5,255 nucleotides of DNA. Origin: Phycisphaerae bacterium. Lineage in GTDB: Bacteria; Planctomycetota; Phycisphaerae; Sedimentisphaerales; Anaerobacaceae. Both the position numbers and the translations under genes were made by a program. The stretch lies in assembly GCA_030602845.1 (NCBI GenBank), contig JAUVYZ010000166.1:1-5255 (forward strand), given 5' to 3'. Positions 1-4,439 of the stretch are shown one piece after another. Position 1 is the first letter of the stretch, and each line of letters starts with the position of its first letter. The notes under the pieces are model-generated. The model saw only the letters and a list, made by a program, of their open reading frames with translations, had not been told where the DNA came from and made no database searches.

Positions 1-168
1 AGAAGAGGCGCCGCTCAAAGGACTATTCGCGAGCTCAGAGAAGTAAACGCCACGATAGTTGGCTGTGTGCTGTTTGCCGTAAAGGCTATGAAGGGCGGCT
101 ATTTCCGCGAGCAGTTCAAGTCCTACCGGAAATACCAGAAGCTGCAGCTTGCTCGCTCATCAGTTTAA
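1..168 (+). CDS. C-terminal tail of a polysaccharide-biosynthesis tyrosine autokinase (partial, 5' end outside the window)
   Basis: Frame 1 is open from the first base to a TAA at 166-168, giving 55 residues. The stretch TIVGCVLFAVKAMKGGYF followed by REQFKSYRKYQ is typical of the end of bacterial tyrosine kinases (Wzc/CpsD/CapB type): the last beta strand and helix of the P-loop ATPase domain, then a short tyrosine-rich tail. Three tyrosines (fragment residues 34, 42, 45) sit where the family carries its autophosphorylation cluster. These enzymes act at the inner face of the membrane and, by phosphorylation cycling, control chain length and export of capsule or exopolysaccharide. The Walker motifs and any Wzz-type membrane domain would lie upstream and cannot be seen. 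The next gene, 80 bases downstream on the same strand, is a nucleotide-sugar epimerase, which fits a polysaccharide cluster. The family call is inference from the tail only but the pattern is distinctive. Confidence 0.75.
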   Translation, partial: RRGAAQRTIRELREVNATIVGCVLFAVKAMKGGYFREQFKSYRKYQKLQLARSSV

Positions 169-234
169 TTGGCAATAGCGGATAGAAATTTGTATCTCCT
201 CGGACAAGCAGCGGGCAACAAGCAACGAATTTGT

Positions 235-240
235 GAAAGG
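235..240 (+). promoter_or_regulatory. Ribosome binding site deciding the epimerase start
   Basis: GAAAGG lies 8 bases before the ATG at 249. A TTG at 246, directly before that ATG, is in frame but only 5 bases from the same site, so ATG 249 is preferred. Confidence 0.6.
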
Positions 241-248
241 CCTCTTTG

Positions 249-1187
249 ATGAATAGATTTTTAGTCACCGGCGGAGCCGGTTTCATCGGTTCAAATATCG
301 CAGCCAAACTCGTTTCACAAGGCTGCTTCGTAAGGGTCATCGACAATCTACTGACAGGCAAAAAAAGCAATCTCGTTGATATTATAGACAACATTGAATT
401 CATAGAAGCCGATATGGGTGATGAGAAAATCGCCCGCTCGGCTATGAAGGATATTGACGTTGTTTTGCACCAGGGCGCTTTGCCCTCGGTGCCGCGCAGC
501 ATCGATGACCCTGCTGAAACGCACCGGCACTGTCTCGATGCAACTTTCACACTTCTTTTGGCAGCTCGCGATGCCGGCGTAAAACGCTTTGTCTATGCGT
601 CAAGCTCCTCGGCTTACGGCGATACGCCGACCTTACCGAAGGTCGAGACGATGCCGCCGAGGCCGCTTTCGCCTTATGCGGCGGGTAAGCTTGCCGGCGA
701 ATACTATTGCTCGGTTTTTTATGAGGTTTTCGGCCTTGAAACCATTTCGCTGCGGTATTTCAACGTTTTCGGCCCGCATCAGGACCCGACCAGCCAGTAT
801 GCAGCCGCCATACCGGCTTTTGTTACGGCTATATTAAAAGATAAGCCGCCAACCGTCTTCGGCGACGGCCAGCAGACCCGTGATTTTACGTATGTTGACA
901 ATGTTGTCGAGGCCAATTTACTTGCCGCAAGGGCAAAACAGACTAAAGGCGAAGTAATAAACATTGCCTGCGGCAAGGCCGTAACCGTCAACGAGACTAT
1001 TGCTGTAATTAATGAACTGCTCGACAAAAACATTAAGTCGATATATGATGCCCCTCGTCCCGGCGATATAAAACACTCCCTCGCCGACATCACCCTCGCT
1101 GAAAAACTCCTCGCCTACAAACCCACAATCCCATTCAAAAAAGGCCTCCAAAAAGCAATCCACTGGTACCGCGAAAATCTTCTCTGA
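249..1187 (+). CDS. NAD-dependent epimerase/dehydratase, UDP-N-acetylglucosamine 4-epimerase-like (extended SDR)
   Basis: This 312-residue protein is a complete extended short-chain dehydrogenase. The N-terminal Rossmann motif TGGAGFIGS carries G8, G11 and G14 for NAD binding. Acidic D32 after strand 2 (VIDNLL) fits NAD preference. The catalytic set is visible: the serine cluster YASSSSAYG (116-124) and the YxxxK pair Y143/K147 in SPYAAGK. RYFNVFGPHQDP (169-180) and the RDFTYVDNVV stretch (211-220) form the sugar-nucleotide binding part. The closest remembered relatives are WbpP-type UDP-GlcNAc/UDP-GalNAc C4 epimerases: HQGALPSVPRS and RPGDIKHSLAD match that group. In RPGDIKHSLAD, S277 aligns with the gatekeeper position that is Tyr299 in E. 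coli GalE and a serine in WbpP. A small residue there allows N-acetylated sugars. The expected role is cytoplasmic supply of UDP-GalNAc-type (or uronic acid) precursors for surface polysaccharide, consistent with the kinase upstream. A UDP-glucuronate epimerase or another 4-epimerase remains possible. Confidence 0.88.
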   Translation: MNRFLVTGGAGFIGSNIAAKLVSQGCFVRVIDNLLTGKKSNLVDIIDNIEFIEADMGDEKIARSAMKDIDVVLHQGALPSVPRSIDDPAETHRHCLDATFTLLLAARDAGVKRFVYASSSSAYGDTPTLPKVETMPPRPLSPYAAGKLAGEYYCSVFYEVFGLETISLRYFNVFGPHQDPTSQYAAAIPAFVTAILKDKPPTVFGDGQQTRDFTYVDNVVEANLLAARAKQTKGEVINIACGKAVTVNETIAVINELLDKNIKSIYDAPRPGDIKHSLADITLAEKLLAYKPTIPFKKGLQKAIHWYRENLL

Positions 1188-1188
1188 T

Positions 1189-1226
1189 GTCATTGCGAGG
1201 CCTGCGCAGCAGGCCGCGGCAATCTC
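1189..1226. repeat. REP-like imperfect palindrome just after the epimerase stop
   Basis: The outer arms ATTGC (1192-1196) and GCAAT (1219-1223) pair, followed by an asymmetric internal bulge and then a perfect 7-bp inner stem, GGCCTGC (1199-1205) with GCAGGCC (1209-1215), around a 3-base loop. The frame GTCATTGCGAG...GCAATCTC is a form seen as dispersed intergenic palindromes in many bacterial genomes (recall, not a search). It begins one base after the stop codon. There is no T-run after it, so it is not a classical intrinsic terminator, though such a hairpin could protect the 3' end of the mRNA. Confidence 0.7.
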
Positions 1227-1327
1227 AAGCTCTAACAACATCTTTTGCTTCAGCGCTCTTTATTCCTTGTTCGATGCCGTATAGGTCCGGCCCGGCTTCA
1301 GACGGGGCGGATTTGATATTCGTTGCT

Positions 1328-1370
1328 GTCATCCCCGCGAAAGTAGTAGGGTGGGGCGAGCCCCACCCTT
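1328..1370. repeat. Second hairpin repeat with a decayed REP-like half
   Basis: AGGGTGGGGC (1348-1357) and GCCCCACCCT (1360-1369) form a perfect 10-bp stem around the two bases GA (about four unpaired bases in practice). Just before it, GTCATCCCCGCGAAAG (1328-1343) matches the left half of another palindromic repeat form whose right half (GCGGGGAT) is absent here, so the segment looks like two repeat units butted together with one incomplete. No long T-run follows in either direction, so I do not call it a terminator. Confidence 0.65.
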
Positions 1371-1400
1371 TCACTTTCCACGCTAAATCCTGCTTTAGCT

Positions 1401-1442
1401 GTTTTTTTAGTTCCTGGGCGTTCTGGATTAGTTCTTCTCGGC
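1401..1442. repeat. Diverged direct copy of 1851-1892 (shared [14 protein letters not shown] segment)
   Basis: The alignment offset is exactly 450 bases and ungapped, with 33 of 42 identical positions. The similarity ends at 1442 and does not extend below 1401. It encodes the same octapeptide REELIQNA on the minus strand in both copies. Confidence 0.6.
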
Positions 1443-1595
1443 GACCTCCACAGACAAGCAGGCCTCTACCGCTTCGTAAATGTTTTTCAGAAGCTCCTCA
1501 AACGAATCACCTTGAGTAACACAGCCAGGAATGGCAGGAATCTCCGCCCAGTAGCCTCCCTCTTCCGCTTTATGTATAATTGTTTTTAGTTTCAT
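1428..1595 (-). CDS. HicB-family antitoxin-like protein, short, no HicA partner beside it
   Basis: An ATG at 1593-1595 opens a 55-residue frame ending in TAA at 1428-1430. It starts [20 protein letters not shown] and continues [30 protein letters not shown]. The pattern beta strand, [17 protein letters not shown], then the helix [17 protein letters not shown] is the hallmark of the partial RNase H fold of HicB antitoxins. GAGG at 1604-1607 is 8 bases before the ATG, and a strong promoter lies at 1642-1670. HicB proteins neutralise the mRNA interferase HicA and repress their own operon. No HicA-like frame is present in 1187-1830 on either strand, so this is a solitary antitoxin or a leftover of a broken pair. 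Short HicB proteins commonly run about 65-75 residues; this one stops right after LSVEVAEKN, where the similarity to the lipoprotein tail begins (1442), so the C-terminus may have been lost by deletion. Family call is firm from the motif; function is inferred. Confidence 0.85.
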   Translation of the reverse strand: MKLKTIIHKAEEGGYWAEIPAIPGCVTQGDSFEELLKNIYEAVEACLSVEVAEKN

Positions 1596-1603
1596 TGCTA
1601 TAA

Positions 1604-1607
1604 CCTC
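1604..1607 (-). promoter_or_regulatory. Ribosome binding site of the hicB-like gene
   Basis: GAGG on the minus strand, 8 bases upstream of the ATG at 1595. It supports this start for a gene that is too short for most ORF screens. Confidence 0.6.
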
Positions 1608-1641
1608 ATCTTTCAGGGTGGCTCGTCAGTCTTTTATACTC

Positions 1642-1670
1642 ATTATACCTTTTGGCTTGCCAAAAAGCAA
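1642..1670 (-). promoter_or_regulatory. Promoter of the hicB-like gene with an inverted-repeat operator in its spacer
   Basis: On the minus strand, TTGCTT (1670-1665) and a perfect TATAAT (1647-1642) are separated by exactly 17 bases, a sigma-70-type arrangement. The spacer is almost filled by a perfect inverted repeat, TTTTGGC-AA-GCCAAAA (1665-1650, 7-bp arms, 2-base centre). A dimeric repressor bound there would block RNA polymerase. Type II antitoxins including HicB are known to autoregulate, so this is the natural candidate operator; this HicB lacks the visible separate DNA-binding domain of longer HicB forms, so the binding protein may be another regulator. The expected transcript begins near 1635, giving a leader of about 40 bases. 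Confidence 0.65.
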
Positions 1671-1696
1671 GAATTTCGAATCCACTTAATCAGCGC

Positions 1697-1845
1697 AAAT
1701 CTATGGCTACTTTTTGAGCCTTTTTGTGGCTAACAAAATCAACAAAAACTCTCTGCGTCCTCCCTGTCCCCGCGCTTTACTCGCCAAGCGAGTAGCGGGG
1801 ATGCGTTCTCAGCGGTAAAATAAATTCGTGTTAATCTGTGGTTAA
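1697..1845. repeat. Mosaic of degenerate intergenic repeats
   Basis: AATCTATGGCTA (1698-1709) and AATCTGTGGTTA (1833-1844) match at 10 of 12 positions, and TGTGGCTAA recurs near 1725. CTTTTTG occurs twice close together (1710-1730). The blocks CTCTGCGTCCTC and TGCGTTCTCAGCGG resemble phrases that recur between genes in some bacterial genomes. No coding potential was found on either strand here. The right end of the mosaic supplies the last codons and the stop of the lipoprotein gene at 1831. Confidence 0.5.
1768..1800. repeat. Hairpin element inside the repeat mosaic, flanked by 9-base direct repeats
   Basis: CCCCGC (1768-1773) pairs with GCGGGG (1795-1800), and TACTCGC (1778-1784) with GCGAGTA (1788-1794) around a CAA loop; four unpaired bases (1774-1777) bulge on the left arm. 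The direct repeats TGCGTCCTC (1754-1762) and TGCGTTCTC (1802-1810) flank it. On the minus strand it lies after the lipoprotein stop, but no T-run follows the stem, so it is not a standard terminator. Confidence 0.65.
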
Positions 1846-2241
1846 AGTTGCTTTTTTTAATTGTTCCGCGTTTTGGATTAGCTCTTCCCGGCTTATTACC
1901 TTTTTAGGGCTAAGCTCAAACGTCCATTCATACTCATCCACGATTCTTTCCGGATTGAGCCAGGCAAAGAAATCGAAAGGAAAGTTATCATACCACGGCG
2001 CTTTTAAGTTGCGATGGGTCTTTAAGGTTTCAAAACCCTCCTTGCTTATTCTCACGTCATAATCGCCGTACCATTCAAACGAGACCGTAACCGGCGAGGC
2101 GCCTATTTCCTCATCGTTCAATACAACCAACGCCCCCTGCGGCTGCGTATTAATTGTGAGCTTACGTTCCACACAGCCGCCGAGGATTATAGCGGCGATT
2201 AAGCCGGCGACTGTTAAGACGGACAAATTGCGTTTTCTCAT
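1831..2241 (-). CDS. PEGA-domain lipoprotein
   Basis: The 136-residue product begins with a lipoprotein signal: basic MRKR, a hydrophobic stretch (LSVLTVAGLIAAIIL) and the lipobox LGGC, placing the lipidated cysteine at residue 23. Val at the following position does not resemble the Asp inner-membrane retention signal of E. coli, so outer-membrane anchoring is possible. Residues about 27-75 form a PEGA domain: LTINTQPQGALVVLNDEEIG, ASP, then YDVRISKEGFETL. PEGA domains are small beta modules of surface and secreted proteins, thought to mediate contacts with other macromolecules. The middle segment (APWYDNFPFDFFAWLNP, 81-97) is aromatic and recurs in planctomycetal PEGA lipoproteins as I remember them. 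The C-terminus ([14 protein letters not shown]) is a charged helix. The start ATG (2239-2241) has AAGGG 8 bases upstream. The last residues TTD and the TAA lie within a dispersed repeat. The specific function is unknown. Confidence 0.85.
   Translation of the reverse strand: MRKRNLSVLTVAGLIAAIILGGCVERKLTINTQPQGALVVLNDEEIGASPVTVSFEWYGDYDVRISKEGFETLKTHRNLKAPWYDNFPFDFFAWLNPERIVDEYEWTFELSPKKVISREELIQNAEQLKKATLTTD
1851..1892. repeat. Diverged direct copy of 1401-1442
   Basis: Encodes the tail helix of the PEGA lipoprotein; the partner copy sits 450 bases to the left and overlaps the end of the hicB-like gene. 33 of 42 positions agree. Confidence 0.6.
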
Positions 2242-2249
2242 AACAGATA

Positions 2250-2288
2250 CCCTTAAATTACTTAAGCTGTATTAACGGCCCCATTATA
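2250..2288 (-). promoter_or_regulatory. Leader of the lipoprotein gene: Shine-Dalgarno and weak -10 element
   Basis: On the minus strand, AAGGG (2254-2250) lies 8 bases before the ATG. A perfect TATAAT at 2288-2283 could be a -10 element, but no good -35 hexamer stands 16-18 bases upstream. A small inverted repeat, CTTAA (2252-2256) and TTAAG (2262-2266), overlaps the Shine-Dalgarno and might mask it. Nothing else is visible in the spacer 2242-2398. Confidence 0.35.
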
Positions 2289-2398
2289 AAGAGAAAGCAG
2301 AAAAATAAAAGCCAAAATTTGACCGTTGCCAATGTTTTCTATCTGCCGTCCTGCGCCTAACGAATATTTATTGGCATCAGCGGTTTTCGCCGGATTTG

Positions 2399-3886
2399 TT
2401 AGTCTGCCGGGACGCATCTACCCTCGGCCCAGGTCCGTAGGCATTGGACTCTTTCGGCCAGTGTTACCGAAAGCGGCGGCGAAGTCCTCAATGCCGAGAG
2501 TAGGCGATTTGTATCCAGGTCCGTTTTGTTTGCATACGCTTCGTGCAGGGCTGATATGACCGCCTGTTCTATTTCGGCACCGCTGTAACCTTCTGAGACT
2601 TTAGCCAATGCCTCCAGGTCAAATTGCCCCGGGTCACGCTGACGTTTCTTCAAATGAATGGCGAATATCTCCTTCCGCACAGCTTCGCTGGGCAGGTCAA
2701 CGAAGAATATCTCGTCGAATCGGCCTTTACGAAGAAGTTCGGGCGGCAGGGCCTCAATGTCATTGGCCGTAGCAATGACGAATACCGGCTCTTCGTGCTC
2801 CTGCATCCACGTCAACAACGTGCCGAACATCCTCTTGGACAGGCCCCCGTCGGTACTTTGGCTGGCAGCGGAGGCAAAGCCTTTTTCGATTTCATCTATC
2901 CACAGGACTACCGGTGACATCGACTCAGTTTGCCGCAGTGCCTCGCGGAGGTTGCGTTCGGATTCACCAATATAGCTGGCGAATAAAGCGCCCGGGTCCA
3001 TTCTCAAGAGCGGCTGATGCCAGGCGGTTGCTATCGCCTTGGCACAGAGACTTTTCCCGGCACCCTGGACGCCGAGCATAAGCACACCTCTGGGGGCTCT
3101 AAGGCCGAAATCCTCGGCCTTCGAGCCGAAAGCGTCCTTGCGCTCTGCCAGCCATTTCTTCAGTCGCCTCATACCGCCGATTTCACTCAAATCCAGCGGT
3201 GTTTGGATATACTCAAGCAAACCACCGCGTTGAATCATACGCCGCTTACTCGCAATTACAACGTTTATATCATTGTCATCAAAGCGCCTGTCGTTGGCAA
3301 CGGTGTCGATAATAATGCGCTCAGCCTGCCGGCGCGTCAGCCCGCGAAGATTGCGAACGATTGTGTCCAGACCCCTTTGCGTAATGCCGACCTCGATGGG
3401 CTTCTTGCGGTGGAAGCGCCGCAGCGTCCTGCGGATAATACCTTGTAATTCCTCTTTGTCCGGAAAAGAAATTTCAAAAGGCCTCGTATAAGATTTTGCA
3501 ACATCAGGCAGCTTGTCCTCACCGTCAATCATCACGAGCGTGCTGCCGTTTTTCTCGAAACGCTCAATAATGTCGCGCAAAGCCCGCAGCGCCAGTCCGC
3601 CCTTAAGATGTTCAGCGAGGTCGAGAGTTACACAAATGGAGCCTTCCTTTGTACCGGCAAGGTTGCAAAGCCCGACGGCGGGCGTTTCAGTATCAGCTAT
3701 GAAAGGGCTCTCGGCCAGCAGCCCGTCCCTGACGCCGCCGGCAACAGACCATATCCACACATCACGGTTCAGACTAAGTGCCGCCTGCCGTACGATTTCC
3801 AGTGCGTACTGTTCTTCATAGGTAACGATAGATATGCAGCAGTAGTCGCCGGTGATGAGTTGTTCGAATCGCTCTATATCGTCCAT
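2399..3886 (-). CDS. Ycf46-like AAA+ ATPase
   Basis: From the preferred ATG (3884-3886) the product has 495 residues; an in-frame GTG at 3899-3901 would add five. Residue numbers here count from that GTG. The C-terminal AAA+ module is intact: Walker A GVQGAGKS (277-284), pore-loop-like SYIGESE (309-315), Walker B VVLWIDEIEK (331-340), sensor-1 TAN (378-380), arginine-finger segment LLRKGRFDE (389-397) and the lid motif YSGAEIEQ (439-446). Before it lies a roughly 220-residue degenerate domain starting FEQLITGDYCCISIVTYEEQ, followed by VWIWSVAGG and a segment PFEISFPDKEEL (141-152). This layout, with a first ATPase-like half lacking Walker motifs, matches the Ycf46 family known from algal plastids, cyanobacteria and many other bacteria. 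In cyanobacteria the protein has been linked to inorganic-carbon use; its target in heterotrophs is not known. It is probably a cytoplasmic, oligomeric remodelling ATPase. No partner gene is adjacent; gaps are 157 bases downstream and 175 upstream. Confidence 0.87.
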   Translation of the reverse strand: MDDIERFEQLITGDYCCISIVTYEEQYALEIVRQAALSLNRDVWIWSVAGGVRDGLLAESPFIADTETPAVGLCNLAGTKEGSICVTLDLAEHLKGGLALRALRDIIERFEKNGSTLVMIDGEDKLPDVAKSYTRPFEISFPDKEELQGIIRRTLRRFHRKKPIEVGITQRGLDTIVRNLRGLTRRQAERIIIDTVANDRRFDDNDINVVIASKRRMIQRGGLLEYIQTPLDLSEIGGMRRLKKWLAERKDAFGSKAEDFGLRAPRGVLMLGVQGAGKSLCAKAIATAWHQPLLRMDPGALFASYIGESERNLREALRQTESMSPVVLWIDEIEKGFASAASQSTDGGLSKRMFGTLLTWMQEHEEPVFVIATANDIEALPPELLRKGRFDEIFFVDLPSEAVRKEIFAIHLKKRQRDPGQFDLEALAKVSEGYSGAEIEQAVISALHEAYANKTDLDTNRLLSALRTSPPLSVTLAERVQCLRTWAEGRCVPAD

Positions 3887-3895
3887 TGAATATTG

Positions 3896-3899
3896 CCTC
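3896..3899 (-). promoter_or_regulatory. Ribosome binding site deciding the AAA+ ATPase start
   Basis: GAGG on the minus strand stands 9 bases before ATG 3886. The alternative GTG at 3899-3901 overlaps this very site and has no comparable one of its own, so the ATG is preferred. A TATATA near 3910 could be a -10 element but no convincing -35 accompanies it. Confidence 0.55.
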
Positions 3900-4056
3900 A
3901 CGCATTTATATAGTCACGATTGTGCTCTTGCCTGACGCTCTGACGTAATGACCGCAAGCTCTTTCCCCGTAGCAGGTTCTCTTATACTTTTTACGCAAAA
4001 CTGAGAAGCAGCAAATCAAAAATAATCAATATCGAAGATCCGGCGCCGTTTGACGG

Positions 4057-4080
4057 AATCACTAATCACTAATCACTAAT
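4057..4080. repeat. Heptamer tandem repeat (AATCACT x3 plus AAT)
   Basis: Three perfect copies of AATCACT run from 4057 to 4077, followed by a partial AAT. On the minus strand this supplies the final codons (LVISD) and the TAG stop (4062-4064) of the VOC gene, so the natural end of that protein was probably altered by repeat spread. Confidence 0.8.
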
Positions 4081-4382
4081 TTTTTGGGGCCCACCAGTTC
4101 GATAATATTCCCGTCCGGGTCTTTCACCAGAGTCAGATAGTTATTACCGTCGAGGTCGTAAGGTTCTTTCACCAGAACCGCCCCGGCTTTCCATGCCCGC
4201 TCTACCGATGCGGTCGTATCCGAGACCCATATCGTCAGGTAGCTGAATCCGTAGCTCGAGTTGATAAATTGGTTATCAACTTTTTTCCCAGGCGCATCGG
4301 CAAATTCCATAAGTTTGATTTTGGTGGCGGCCGGCTCGTCACCCAACACTAACACCCGTACATGGAAAGGGTAGTGAGACAA
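4062..4382 (-). CDS. VOC (glyoxalase/dioxygenase-fold) family protein, N-terminal part missing
   Basis: The open frame yields at most 106 residues from a TTG (4380-4382). It contains the second half of a vicinal-oxygen-chelate fold: a strand FHVRVLVLGDE, the segment ATKIKLMEFADAPGK, then SYGFSYLTIWVSDTTASVERA (43-63; strand plus helix), KAGAVLVKEPYDLDGNNYLT, and the signature DPDGNIIELVGP (88-99) with E95 at the usual metal-ligand position. Family members normally begin with another beta-alpha-beta unit carrying the first His ligand, about 40-55 residues more, often preceded by a signal peptide. That part is absent: above the TTG the frame has only GGG, AGT, ATT, ATA, GCT, AAC before a TAA at 4401-4403, with no ATG and no Shine-Dalgarno. 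The loss coincides with the shift to AT-rich DNA at about 4383. The product would not fold as a complete VOC domain; this is a 5'-truncated gene or one cut by an assembly join. Substrate unknown. Confidence 0.75.
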   Translation of the reverse strand: MSHYPFHVRVLVLGDEPAATKIKLMEFADAPGKKVDNQFINSSYGFSYLTIWVSDTTASVERAWKAGAVLVKEPYDLDGNNYLTLVKDPDGNIIELVGPKKLVISD

Positions 4383-4395
4383 CCCACTAATTATA
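4375..4395. other. Probable sequence junction (bacterial to archaeal-like DNA)
   Basis: Recognisable VOC coding on the minus strand ends near 4380, and the AT-rich plus-strand frame becomes protein-like from about 4386 (NYSVLFNYFSSWENINV). Composition, codon choice and apparent phylogenetic source change here within a few tens of bases. No transposase, integrase, tRNA or terminal inverted repeat is visible at the point. Confidence 0.65.
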
Positions 4396-4439
4396 GCGTT
4401 TTATTTAATTATTTTAGTAGCTGGGAGAATATAAATGTA

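Larger units (their letters stand above)
1225..1442 (-). pseudogene. Decayed C-terminal remnant of a PEGA-lipoprotein paralogue, interrupted by hairpin repeats
   Basis: Reading the minus strand from 1440, the frame gives [13 protein letters not shown], nearly the same as [13 protein letters not shown] in the lipoprotein at 1831-2241 (its residues 118-130). At DNA level 1401-1442 aligns without gaps to 1851-1892 with 33 of 42 identities. The differences in the REELIQNA codons are silent, so the two copies diverged while being translated. Upstream of 1442 the similarity stops abruptly and the frame reaches a stop at 1498-1500. Downstream the frame stays open through the hairpin at 1348-1369 to a TGA at 1225-1227, ending in a protein-like stretch, DLYGIEQGIKSAEAKDVVRA. 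No start codon or body of the gene remains. I read it as the tail of a lost paralogue, with the hicB-like frame overlapping its front edge (1428-1442). A coincidental shared short module is the alternative. Confidence 0.4.

Noticed and set aside
169..198. Promoter for the epimerase (TTGGCA, 18 bases, TATCTC)
   Set aside because: The -10 match is poor and the spacing not ideal; read-through from the kinase gene 80 bases upstream is equally likely.
116..550. 144-codon minus-strand frame
   Set aside because: It lies antisense to the kinase tail and epimerase, both of which have clear family motifs.
1187..1519. 110-codon plus-strand frame starting right after the epimerase
   Set aside because: It runs through the REP palindrome and antisense to the hicB-like gene; the protein is Ser/Pro/Cys-rich with no family pattern.
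1768..1800. Intrinsic terminator of the lipoprotein gene
   Set aside because: The hairpin is stable but no T-run follows it on the minus strand.
1596..1830. hicA toxin gene next to the hicB-like gene
   Set aside because: Neither strand holds a HicA-like frame; the stretch is promoter and repeats.
2624..3448. Several plus-strand frames of 60-143 codons
   Set aside because: All are shadows opposite the AAA+ gene, whose Walker and sensor motifs are on the minus strand.
4057..4080. CRISPR array or origin iterons
   Set aside because: Three contiguous 7-base units without spacers, inside a gene end; no DnaA boxes or replication gene nearby.
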